Source: Bacteroidales bacterium (GTDB taxonomy: Bacteria > Bacteroidota > Bacteroidia > Bacteroidales > UBA932). From it: a stretch of 64,000 nucleotides of DNA. The stretch spans positions 95,752 through 159,751 of the forward strand of contig JAFQAR010000001.1 of assembly GCA_017399905.1 (NCBI GenBank), written 5' to 3'. Below, piece by piece: positions 45,098-52,835 of the stretch. Positions within the stretch are counted from its first letter, which is position 1, and every line of letters starts with the position of its first letter. Made by a program: the position numbers and the translations under genes. The notes below the pieces were generated by a model. The model was not told the DNA's origin. It saw only the letters and a list, made by a program, of their open reading frames with translations, and made no database searches.

Positions 45098-47149
45098 ATG
45101 GAAAAGAACAATTTCCCGAAAGGAATCAGGGTCTACCTGCCGTTGGTCCTGCTTTTCATACTCATAGTCTTCCTCATGCCGAGGAGCTCGCGTTTCAGCT
45201 ATGACTATAAGAAAGGTTCTCCATGGCAGTATGAGACGTTGATAGCCCAATTCGATTTCCCTGTGCTGAAGACAGATGACCAGTATCAGCTTGAAATGGA
45301 ACAGGCCGGTTCAAGAGTCATTCCGTATTACAGACGTGACGACAAGGTGTTGTCCGATGCCTTGTCACACCTTGCAGAAATGGATATGGGAGAGTATTCG
45401 GGACTGAAGCCTGTACTTTCCGATCTGATCATGTCCGTGTATTCAAGGGGTGTCCTTTCCGCTATGACTACAGAGAGTCTGAGCGACTCCGACCGTATGG
45501 GTTCTGACGGAATGATCTATGTCCAGAAGAACAGGAGGGCAATCAAGGTGCCGGTGACGGAAGTCTATTCCCTTGAAGCTGCGCGTTCAGCTGTTCTTGA
45601 TGCTGTAAGGCAGACATGTCCGGGCAGCAATGCGGATTCGTTGTATCAGACCCTCGGACTTTCCGGGCTGATTTCTGCGGATCTGCTTTACGACCAGCAG
45701 ACTACAGATCTTGTCCATGAGGAGAGCTACGACCATGTCTCAACGACTCAGGGCTATATGAAGGCAGGTCTTGTAATCGTTTCCAACGGTGAGATAGTTA
45801 CTTCTGAAATCGAGCAACTGCTTGATTCGTACAAGGCGGAATACGATGAGAACATCGGATACACAGGTCCCAAGGCTCTTCAGTGGATCGGTAATGTCCT
45901 TCTCGCATTTTTCCTTGTTCTCCTTCTTTTCCTTGCGATCTACTATTGCAATTACAGGATATTTGAGGAATTCAACAAATACCTTTACCTGCTGATGGTA
46001 TTTGCATTGTCGGCAATCGGTTCATCTCTTGTAGTGAAGATAAATCCGGACCTCTTCTACATGATGCCGTTCATGCTGATCGTATTCTATCAGCTTGCCT
46101 TCTTTTCAAGGAGGATGGTCTTTTCCGTATTCTTTATTTCACTGCTTCCGATGCTGATTTTCGCTCCGAACGGAATGGAACTTTTCGTGATGTATCTTGT
46201 TGCAGGAACTGTAGGCATACTTACTTTCGAACATTTCAACAAGGGATGGCTGCAGTTCGTTACTGCCCTGATCGTGTTCATGGTGATGGTGCTGGTGTGG
46301 ATCGCTTTCCGTTTCGTGGAGGGCGTCTCATACTCCGATTACCGTACGATACTTGACATGGCTCTTGGCGCTCTTCTTTCTGTTGCCGGCTATCCTCTGA
46401 TATATCTCTTTGAAAAGATCTTCAAGCTGGTTTCGACCTCCAAGCTTGTGGAGCTCAGCGATACAAGCAATCCTCTTCTGAGGATGCTGGCAGACAAGGC
46501 TCCGGGTACTTTCCAACATTCACTCCAGGTTATGAATCTTGCCGATGCCGCCGCACGTTCGATAGAAGCGAATGTCCCTCTGATCAGGGCTGCGGCCTTA
46601 TATCATGATGTTGGTAAGATAAGCAATCCTCAGTGCTTTACAGAGAATGAAAGCCCAGGTGTAAATTATCACGCAGGACTGACATATAAGGAAAGTGCAA
46701 GAGAGATAATCAAGCATGTTTCCGACGGACTGGCTCTTGCGGATAAACACGGACTTCCGGATGTCCTCAAGGATTTCATAAAGACTCATCACGGAACCAC
46801 TTCCGCATCATATTTCCTGAACAGATATCTGAATGAAGGCGGCGATCCTGATGATGTTGCGGAATTCGCATATGACGGTGTAAAGCCGGCGACAAAGGAA
46901 CAGGCCATTCTTATGTTCTGCGACGCTGTCGAGGCTGCGTCAAGAAGTCTCAAGGATTATTCAGCAGAAAGCATAGATGCACTTGTGGAGAAGATAATGA
47001 ACGGCAAGATCTCAGACGGCCAGCTGACTGACTCTGAGATATCCCTCAAGGAAATAGCTGTTGTCAAGGCTACGGTCAAGACCTATCTTCAGCAGATGTA
47101 CCACTCTCGCGTCGCCTATCCTCAGAGAAAGAGGAGAGCAGGCATGTGA
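45098..47149 (+). CDS. 7TM-HD phosphohydrolase (PgpH-like)
   Basis: A 683-residue membrane protein. One N-terminal helix (YLPLVLLFILIVFLMP) precedes a ~250-residue extracytoplasmic domain, then a cluster of about six to seven helices (for example WIGNVLLAFFLVLLLFLAIYY, FMLIVFYQLAFF, GTVGILTFE). The C-terminal cytoplasmic HD domain has PGTFQHSLQVMNLADAAA, RAAALYHDVGKI and KTHHGTTSASYF, the metal-binding histidines and aspartates of HD hydrolases. PgpH relatives degrade cyclic di-AMP; that activity is inferred here. The ATG at 45098 is preferred; a TTG at 45029 would add residues translated through the palindrome. Confidence 0.88.
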   Translation: MEKNNFPKGIRVYLPLVLLFILIVFLMPRSSRFSYDYKKGSPWQYETLIAQFDFPVLKTDDQYQLEMEQAGSRVIPYYRRDDKVLSDALSHLAEMDMGEYSGLKPVLSDLIMSVYSRGVLSAMTTESLSDSDRMGSDGMIYVQKNRRAIKVPVTEVYSLEAARSAVLDAVRQTCPGSNADSLYQTLGLSGLISADLLYDQQTTDLVHEESYDHVSTTQGYMKAGLVIVSNGEIVTSEIEQLLDSYKAEYDENIGYTGPKALQWIGNVLLAFFLVLLLFLAIYYCNYRIFEEFNKYLYLLMVFALSAIGSSLVVKINPDLFYMMPFMLIVFYQLAFFSRRMVFSVFFISLLPMLIFAPNGMELFVMYLVAGTVGILTFEHFNKGWLQFVTALIVFMVMVLVWIAFRFVEGVSYSDYRTILDMALGALLSVAGYPLIYLFEKIFKLVSTSKLVELSDTSNPLLRMLADKAPGTFQHSLQVMNLADAAARSIEANVPLIRAAALYHDVGKISNPQCFTENESPGVNYHAGLTYKESAREIIKHVSDGLALADKHGLPDVLKDFIKTHHGTTSASYFLNRYLNEGGDPDDVAEFAYDGVKPATKEQAILMFCDAVEAASRSLKDYSAESIDALVEKIMNGKISDGQLTDSEISLKEIAVVKATVKTYLQQMYHSRVAYPQRKRRAGM

Positions 47150-47152
47150 TAT

Positions 47153-47183
47153 TTTGAAATATCACTAAATATGATTACTTTTG
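47153..47183 (+). promoter_or_regulatory. Promoter of tig
   Basis: TTTG (47153-47156), 19-base spacer, TACTTTTG (47176-47183). Consensus match; the upstream box begins 4 bases after the previous stop codon. Confidence 0.78.
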
Positions 47184-47187
47184 CAGG

Positions 47188-47210
47188 CTTTTCCGGGTGA
47201 GCCCGTAAAG
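47188..47210 (+). other. Hairpin at the predicted 5' end of the tig mRNA
   Basis: CTTT (47188-47191), CGGG (47194-47197), TGAG loop, CCCG (47202-47205), AAAG (47207-47210) form an interrupted stem. It begins about five bases after the -7 box, so it would sit at or very near the transcript 5' end. A role in mRNA stability is inferred. Confidence 0.45.
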
Positions 47211-47243
47211 GCGCTATTCTGAAATGATTAAAGAATATATAAT

Positions 47244-48551
47244 ATGAAAATTGAACAGAACAGAATCGATGATCTCAATCTCGAACTTACTCTTGCCGTG
47301 ACAAGCGAGGATTATGCTGACAGCAGGAAGAAGAAACTGAATGATTACAGGAAGAAGGCTGAATTCAAGGGCTTCCGCAAGGGAATGGTTCCTATGTCTC
47401 TTGTAGAGAAGATGTATGGCCAGTCTGCACTTGTTGATTCAGTAAACGATGTCGTTGCAGAAGGTCTCAACAACTTTATCAGGGAGAATAACCTTCGCGT
47501 TCTCGGTGAGCCGCTCCCAAGCGAGGACCAGCCTGAAACAGACTGGACTCCAGGCAATGACTTCACTTTCAAGTTTGACATCGCTGAGAATCCTGAGATT
47601 TCATTCGAGCTTTCAAAGGATGACGAGATCGTCTATTATACGATCACTGTGACGGAAGCTGCAAAGAAGGAGATGAAGAACAACCTTCTCCGCCAGTACG
47701 GTTCACTCGAAGAGGGTGTCGCTGCAAAGGAGGACGATTTCATCATCGTTGATTTCGAGCAGGGTGAGACTAAGGTTGAGGGTACATATGTAGCTATCCG
47801 CAACGTTGCAGAGTCAGTAAGGAAGTCTTTCGTAGGCGTCAAGGCCGGCGATGTGATGGACGTAAATGTAAACGAGGCTTTTGAGAATGAGACAGACCGT
47901 TCATCAATGCTCAAGGTAAGCAAGGAAGAGCTTGCAACACTTGACCCGATGTTCAAGATGACTGTCAGGAACGTCAAGACTTTCGTAGACGCACCTCTTA
48001 CCGAAGAGACATTCGAGAAGGTGTTCGGCGTGAAGACTGAGGCTGAATTCGATGCAAGGATAGAAGATAAGATCCGTGCAGAGTATTCTCAGGAGGCGGA
48101 TTTCCGTTTCTCTAAGGATGCAAAGAACTATCTCCTTGACAAAGCATCTGTAAACATTGCAGAGAAGTTCCTCAAGAGATGGGTTTATGTTGTCAATGAA
48201 GGAAAGTTCACCATGGAGGACATTGAAAAGGATTGGGATCTTTTCATTGTCGATTATAAGTGGCAGATGGTTCGTGGCTACCTCATGAACAAGTACAATG
48301 TGAAGATTGAAGAGGCTGACCTCCTTGCCAGTGCAAAGGGTTTTGCTGCATATCAGTTCGCGATGTACGGAATGAACAATGTTCCTGAGGAGCAGCTTGA
48401 GGCTTTCGCAAAGAATATTCTTTCACAGGAAGAGCAGGGCAGAAGGATTCTCGATCAGGTTGAAAACGAGAAGACTTATGCAGCTGTCCGTGAGGTCGTG
48501 ACTCTCAAGAAGAAGAAGATTTCTGTTGAGAAGTTCCGCGAGTTGAAATAA
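47244..48551 (+). CDS. tig: Trigger factor
   Basis: A 435-residue ribosome-bound chaperone that meets nascent chains at the exit tunnel. The ribosome-binding region shows KGFRKGMVPMSLVEKMYG (about 38-55), the equivalent of the GFRxGKVP signature. A central domain replaces the FKBP-like isomerase with weakly conserved sequence (KEDDFIIVDFEQGE), common in Bacteroidota. The helical C-terminal arms follow. clpP and clpX follow, as in many bacteria, but a terminator at 48566-48593 separates tig from them. Confidence 0.92.
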   Translation: MKIEQNRIDDLNLELTLAVTSEDYADSRKKKLNDYRKKAEFKGFRKGMVPMSLVEKMYGQSALVDSVNDVVAEGLNNFIRENNLRVLGEPLPSEDQPETDWTPGNDFTFKFDIAENPEISFELSKDDEIVYYTITVTEAAKKEMKNNLLRQYGSLEEGVAAKEDDFIIVDFEQGETKVEGTYVAIRNVAESVRKSFVGVKAGDVMDVNVNEAFENETDRSSMLKVSKEELATLDPMFKMTVRNVKTFVDAPLTEETFEKVFGVKTEAEFDARIEDKIRAEYSQEADFRFSKDAKNYLLDKASVNIAEKFLKRWVYVVNEGKFTMEDIEKDWDLFIVDYKWQMVRGYLMNKYNVKIEEADLLASAKGFAAYQFAMYGMNNVPEEQLEAFAKNILSQEEQGRRILDQVENEKTYAAVREVVTLKKKKISVEKFRELK

Positions 48552-48565
48552 TTGCATGACTTTAC

Positions 48566-48593
48566 AGGCCGGCTCGCAAAGCTGGCCTTTTTT
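48566..48593 (+). terminator. Terminator or attenuator between tig and clpP
   Basis: A 9-bp stem (48566-48574 with 48580-48588, one G-U pair), CGCAA loop and six T. It ends 10 bases before the clpP ATG, so read-through would be needed to express clpP from the tig promoter. Confidence 0.8.
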
Positions 48594-48603
48594 AATTTCT
48601 GAC

Positions 48604-49272
48604 ATGAATAAGGAATTTTTGAAATATGCAGTTCTGGAGCATGGCATAAGCTCCATGACGATGCACAGGTATCAGTCCGTGATGGATGGATACATCAATC
48701 CTACGATCCTTGAAGAGAGAAAGCTCAATGTGGCTTCGATGGATGTGTTCAGCAGACTGATGATGGACAGAATCATTTTCCTTGGAGTTCCGATTGATGA
48801 CGATGTCGCCAATATCATTCAGGCCCAGCTTCTCTTTCTGGCTTCAAATGACAGCACCAGGGATATATCCCTGTATATAAATACTCCTGGAGGCCAGGTG
48901 TCTTCAGGTCTCGGCATTTATGATACCATGCAGATCATCGAGCCGGAAGTGGCTACCATCTGTACAGGTATGGCAGCCTCTATGGGATCTGTCCTTCTTT
49001 GTGCCGGTGCTCCGGGCAGAAGGTCTGCCCTGAAACATTCGAGGATCATGATACATCAGCCTATCGGAGGTGCAAGCGGACAGGCATCCGATATCCTTAT
49101 AGCCGCTCAGGAAATTGAGAAGATAAGGAAAGAACTGTATTCTATCCTGTCTGAGCACACAGGACAGCCTGTTGAGCGTATCTATGCGGACGGTGACCGT
49201 GACTTCTGGATGAATTCGCAGGAGGCACTTGAGTATGGAATGATTGACGAGATTCTTACCAAGAGAAAGTAG
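48604..49272 (+). CDS. clpP: ATP-dependent Clp protease proteolytic subunit
   Basis: A 222-residue serine protease that forms the double-heptamer chamber fed by ClpX. The catalytic triad is Ser126 in GMAASMGSVLL, His151 in RIMIHQPIGGASG and Asp200 in GDRDFWMNS. NTPGGQVSSGLGIYD is the conserved handle region. The N-terminus is about 20 residues longer than E. coli ClpP and may be a propeptide. I use the ATG at 48604; an upstream GTG/ATG-type start at 48556 would place the terminator inside the coding region. clpX follows after 3 bases. Confidence 0.95.
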   Translation: MNKEFLKYAVLEHGISSMTMHRYQSVMDGYINPTILEERKLNVASMDVFSRLMMDRIIFLGVPIDDDVANIIQAQLLFLASNDSTRDISLYINTPGGQVSSGLGIYDTMQIIEPEVATICTGMAASMGSVLLCAGAPGRRSALKHSRIMIHQPIGGASGQASDILIAAQEIEKIRKELYSILSEHTGQPVERIYADGDRDFWMNSQEALEYGMIDEILTKRK

Positions 49273-49275
49273 GAG

Positions 49276-50490
49276 ATGGCAAAAACTGTTAAATCGAAGA
49301 ACTACTGCATGTTCTGCGGCAGGAGTGAAAGTGAGGTTCCTGTGCTCCTGCAGGGCATTGATGCATGCATCTGTTCTGAATGTGTCAAGCTCGCGGGAGA
49401 TTATGTCCGTGATTATGACCGGAGTACATCCGCTTCTCCAGCCTTGGGCAGACAGGAGTCGTTGTATAAGCCGAAGGATATACACGCATTTCTTGACCAG
49501 TATGTCATAGGACAGGACAGGGCAAAGAAGCTCCTCGCTGTAGCTGTGTATAACCATTATAAAAGACTGAACAACAATCTTGCGGAAGACAGTGATCTTG
49601 AACTTGACAAGTCAAATATATTGATGGTAGGCCCTACCGGAACAGGCAAGACATTGATGGCCAAGACGATAGCCAAGCTTCTTGACGTTCCTTTCACTAT
49701 TGTCGATGCAACTGTTCTTACAGAAGCGGGATATGTCGGTGAAGATGTCGAGAGCATCTTGTCTCGTCTGCTTCAGGAGGCTGACTATAATGTGGCCAAA
49801 GCGGAGCGAGGTATCGTATTCATAGATGAGATTGACAAGATTGCACGCAAGAGCGACAATCCGTCAATTACCCGTGACGTGTCCGGAGAGGGAGTGCAGC
49901 AGGCCATGCTCAAGCTTCTTGAGGGAAGTGTGGTCAATGTTCCCCCACAAGGTGGCAGAAAGCATCCTGAGCAGGAATTCCTCCATGTCAACACTCAGAA
50001 TATCCTGTTCATATGCGGAGGTGCCTTTGAAGGCATCGAGCGCAGGATAGCCCAGAGGATGAATACCCAGGTGATAGGTTTCGGATCCAGAAACAAACCT
50101 GTCGTGGATAAGGAGAATCTTCTTCAGTATGTGGAGGCTCAGGATCTGCGTGCATATGGTCTCATACCGGAAATCATAGGCCGTCTTCCTGTCATAACTT
50201 ATCTCGATCATCTTGACAAGGTGGCATTGAAGAGGATTCTTACGGAGCCGAAGAATGCTCTGATGCGTCAGTATGAGAAGATGTTTGCGCTTGACGGAAT
50301 AAAGCTTACTGTAGAACCGGAAGTACTGGATCTGATAGTCGACACTTCCATAGAGAACAGGCTCGGCGCACGTGGATTAAGGTCCATTTGTGAGGCTATA
50401 ATGACTGATGCCATGTATGATGCTCCTTCTTCAAACAAGAAGACATTCAAGCTGACACTTGAATACGCGAAGAAAAAGCTTGCCAAGTGA
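49276..50490 (+). CDS. clpX: ATP-dependent Clp protease ATP-binding subunit ClpX
   Basis: The 404-residue unfoldase partner of ClpP. The N-terminal zinc domain uses Cys11, Cys14, Cys33 and Cys36. The AAA+ module has Walker [16 protein letters not shown], Walker [16 protein letters not shown], the pore loop [12 protein letters not shown], the [13 protein letters not shown]-like sensor region [17 protein letters not shown], and the ClpP-docking loop IIGRLPV (IGF equivalent nearby: TQVIGFGSR). [11 protein letters not shown] is sensor 2. Confidence 0.97.
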   Translation: MAKTVKSKNYCMFCGRSESEVPVLLQGIDACICSECVKLAGDYVRDYDRSTSASPALGRQESLYKPKDIHAFLDQYVIGQDRAKKLLAVAVYNHYKRLNNNLAEDSDLELDKSNILMVGPTGTGKTLMAKTIAKLLDVPFTIVDATVLTEAGYVGEDVESILSRLLQEADYNVAKAERGIVFIDEIDKIARKSDNPSITRDVSGEGVQQAMLKLLEGSVVNVPPQGGRKHPEQEFLHVNTQNILFICGGAFEGIERRIAQRMNTQVIGFGSRNKPVVDKENLLQYVEAQDLRAYGLIPEIIGRLPVITYLDHLDKVALKRILTEPKNALMRQYEKMFALDGIKLTVEPEVLDLIVDTSIENRLGARGLRSICEAIMTDAMYDAPSSNKKTFKLTLEYAKKKLAK

Positions 50491-50518
50491 TTCTTTTCTG
50501 TAAAAAAAGTGCTTTTGT

Positions 50519-50550
50519 TTTGCTCAATTGAAAAAAATGTCCTACAATTG
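50519..50550 (+). promoter_or_regulatory. Candidate promoter of the small acidic protein gene
   Basis: TTTG (50519-50522), 20-base spacer, TACAATTG (50543-50550), one mismatch in the -7 box, 41 bases before the ATG. Confidence 0.5.
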
Positions 50551-50591
50551 CACCGTATTTAGTATTAACCAGAAATAAGAGTTCAAAAGAT

Positions 50592-50933
50592 ATGTCGACA
50601 ATTATAAAGAAGAGAGGCGTAGTCAGTTTTGAAAATATGTCTGAAGAACTGGCAGCAGCATTTGCAGAGAAATACCCTAAGGGATACAATGATTATTTTC
50701 CAGATCTTGTAAAATATGACAAACCTGACGGAACATCATTCTATGCAGTCATGGTTGAGATTCCTGATGCGATTTATCTGGTGAAGATCAAGGTTAAGAC
50801 AGACGATGCCGAGGATATCGAACGTTGGCTCGACGGTGAGGATGGAGATGATTCGGACGGAAACGAGGGAGAAAGCCTGCCGGATGACAACATTTCTCAA
50901 TATTCTACAGATGACGACGGCGCAGACGCCTGA
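50592..50933 (+). CDS. Small acidic protein, unknown function
   Basis: A 113-residue cytoplasmic protein. The first ~85 residues look like a compact folded domain (VVSFENMSEELAAAFAEKYP, GTSFYAVMVEIPDAIYLVKIKV); the last ~30 are nearly all Asp, Glu, Ser, Gly and Asn and should be disordered. The gene is monocistronic with promoter and terminator. The pattern (EKYPKGYNDYFPDLVKY) suggests a family conserved in Bacteroidales, but I cannot name it. Proximity to clpX may be chance. Confidence 0.7.
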   Translation: MSTIIKKRGVVSFENMSEELAAAFAEKYPKGYNDYFPDLVKYDKPDGTSFYAVMVEIPDAIYLVKIKVKTDDAEDIERWLDGEDGDDSDGNEGESLPDDNISQYSTDDDGADA

Positions 50934-50945
50934 CCGATACGACAT

Positions 50946-50980
50946 AAAAGCCGACCTTCATGATTTGTAGGTCGGCTTTT
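50946..50980 (+). terminator. Terminator containing part of the next promoter
   Basis: A 12-bp perfect stem (50946-50957 with 50969-50980), 11-base loop, then T-rich sequence. The loop holds the TTTG box of the ClC gene promoter. Confidence 0.82.
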
Positions 50981-50994
50981 CTTTCTTATATTTG
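50964..50994 (+). promoter_or_regulatory. Promoter of the ClC gene, nested in a terminator
   Basis: TTTG (50964-50967), 19-base spacer, TATATTTG (50987-50994), 19 bases before the ATG. The spacer includes the 3' arm of the preceding terminator. The short distance means a very short 5' leader. Confidence 0.65.
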
Positions 50995-51013
50995 TATTTG
51001 CAATCTTTCAGTG

Positions 51014-52801
51014 ATGGATAGGAACCCTAAAAGATCAGATGTCCTTTCCGCGCTCCGCCGTTTCATCAAAGGCATGTCGGAGCGTGACGGGATGATCGTT
51101 CTTTCTCTTTTTGTCGGTGTTGCCTGCGGTTTTGCGGCAGTCCTGCTCAAGTCTTCCATCGAATTCATCCATCATTCTATAACTTCGTGGTTTGACGGTA
51201 TGGCATATAGCGTACTCTATCTCGTATATCCGGGCATAGGTATGCTGATTTCCCTTCTGTTCGTCAAGTATATCGTAAAGGACAATATCGGTCACGGTGT
51301 GACCAAGGTTCTACTTGCCGTCTCTAAGAACGAGTCCAAGATCAAGCCTCATAACATGTGGTCATCCATGCTGGCTTCTTCCGTGACGATCGGTTTCGGT
51401 GGTTCGGTCGGAGCAGAGGCCCCGATAGTATATACCGGAGCTGCGATAGGATCCAATGTTGCCAGATATATGGGACTGTCATATAAGAACATGACCATTC
51501 TGCTCGGATGTGGAGCGGCCGGAGCCGTTGCAGGAATATTCAAGGCTCCGCTTGCGGGAGTCCTGTTCACATTGGAGATACTTCTCTTCAATATTTCGAT
51601 GAGTTCCATACTTCCGCTGCTTCTGTCGACCATTTCTGCAACAGTGATCTCCTATATTTTCATGGGTGACCAGCCGGCATTCGAATGTACGATTTCGGAG
51701 TTCACAATGCACAACATCCCGTTCTATTTGATTCTGGGCCTTTTCTGTGCGGCGTGCTCCGTGTATTTTACACGTATGACCTTGTGGCTCGAGGACAAGA
51801 TAAAGTCCATCAGCCGTCCTTTTGTCAGATGGGCTTTGGCAGCATTCGGACTTGGACTCCTCATATTTCTTTTCCCGCCATTGTATGGAGAGGGATATGA
51901 AGACCTTCATGTTCTTCTGAATGGGGGAATGATAGATATGGAAGGGGAGACTGTCCTTGCTTTCTTCATGCGCAGAGAATGGACTATTCCTGTCTTCTTC
52001 CTTCTTGTGCTTGTTCTGAAAGTGTTCTCAATGTCGTTCACCAATGCCGGTGGAGGCGTCGGAGGTACTTTCGGTCCTACATTGTTCATAGGAGCTATAG
52101 CAGGATTCTTCCTCTCCCGTACCATCAACCTGATAGGAGGAGGGGGCGTTGTTCCTGAGCAGAATTTTGTTCTTGTGGGCATGGCAGGTCTTATGGCAGG
52201 AGTCATGCAGGCTCCTATGACTGCAATTTTCCTTATTGCCGACATGACAGGAGGTTATGAACTTCTCATCCCTCTGATTCTGACAGCCACTGTATCGTAT
52301 GCCGCTACCAGAGCTGTCGAACCATATTCAATCTATACCAAGCGTATTGCAAAGAAGGGAGAGCTCCTGACTCATGACAGCGATCAGGCTGTTCTTACTC
52401 TGCTCAAGACAAGCGATCTGATCGAAGCGGATTTCAGGACTGTGAGAATTGATGCTACCCTCGGCGAACTCGTCGAAGTCGTGGCGACTTCAAAAAGGAA
52501 TATCTTCCCTGTGGTTGATTCCCGAAATCTTTTCCATGGTTATGTTTCCCTCGAAGACATCAGAAGGGATATGTTCAAGAAGGACCTCTACGAGACTCTG
52601 CATGTTTACAACTATATGGTTTCTGCACCGGCATATGTATATGTGGACGAAAAGATGGATAGTGTGATGAACAAGTTCGAGAAGACCCAGGCCTGGAATC
52701 TTCCGGTCGTGGATCATGACAGGACGTATGTAGGTTTTGTTTCCAAGTCCAAGATATTCTCTGCCTACAGAGACCAGCTGAAACAGGTGTCTCACGATTG
52801 A
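51014..52801 (+). CDS. ClC-family chloride channel/antiporter with CBS domains
   Basis: A 595-residue membrane protein. The ClC core has about ten or more hydrophobic helices. Selectivity-filter regions are GGSVGAEAPIVYTGAAIGS (the GxEGP equivalent, here GAEAP, keeping the gating Glu) and GGGVGGTFGPTLFIGAIAGF (GxFxP). From about residue 455 two CBS domains follow (DATLGELVEVVATSKRNIFP, SVMNKFEKTQAWNLPVVDHD), which often bind adenine nucleotides. It moves chloride, possibly in exchange for protons. I start at the ATG at 51014; the 18 upstream codons pass through the promoter. Confidence 0.9.
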   Translation: MDRNPKRSDVLSALRRFIKGMSERDGMIVLSLFVGVACGFAAVLLKSSIEFIHHSITSWFDGMAYSVLYLVYPGIGMLISLLFVKYIVKDNIGHGVTKVLLAVSKNESKIKPHNMWSSMLASSVTIGFGGSVGAEAPIVYTGAAIGSNVARYMGLSYKNMTILLGCGAAGAVAGIFKAPLAGVLFTLEILLFNISMSSILPLLLSTISATVISYIFMGDQPAFECTISEFTMHNIPFYLILGLFCAACSVYFTRMTLWLEDKIKSISRPFVRWALAAFGLGLLIFLFPPLYGEGYEDLHVLLNGGMIDMEGETVLAFFMRREWTIPVFFLLVLVLKVFSMSFTNAGGGVGGTFGPTLFIGAIAGFFLSRTINLIGGGGVVPEQNFVLVGMAGLMAGVMQAPMTAIFLIADMTGGYELLIPLILTATVSYAATRAVEPYSIYTKRIAKKGELLTHDSDQAVLTLLKTSDLIEADFRTVRIDATLGELVEVVATSKRNIFPVVDSRNLFHGYVSLEDIRRDMFKKDLYETLHVYNYMVSAPAYVYVDEKMDSVMNKFEKTQAWNLPVVDHDRTYVGFVSKSKIFSAYRDQLKQVSHD

Positions 52802-52835
52802 TGCAGTCACTTTCTACTCTTATTATCAGTTGATT

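Noticed and set aside
51014-52801. ClC protein as a fluoride channel with unusual filter
   Set aside because: GAEAP keeps the gating glutamate and the CBS-containing layout is common for ordinary ClC proteins; nothing points to fluoride.
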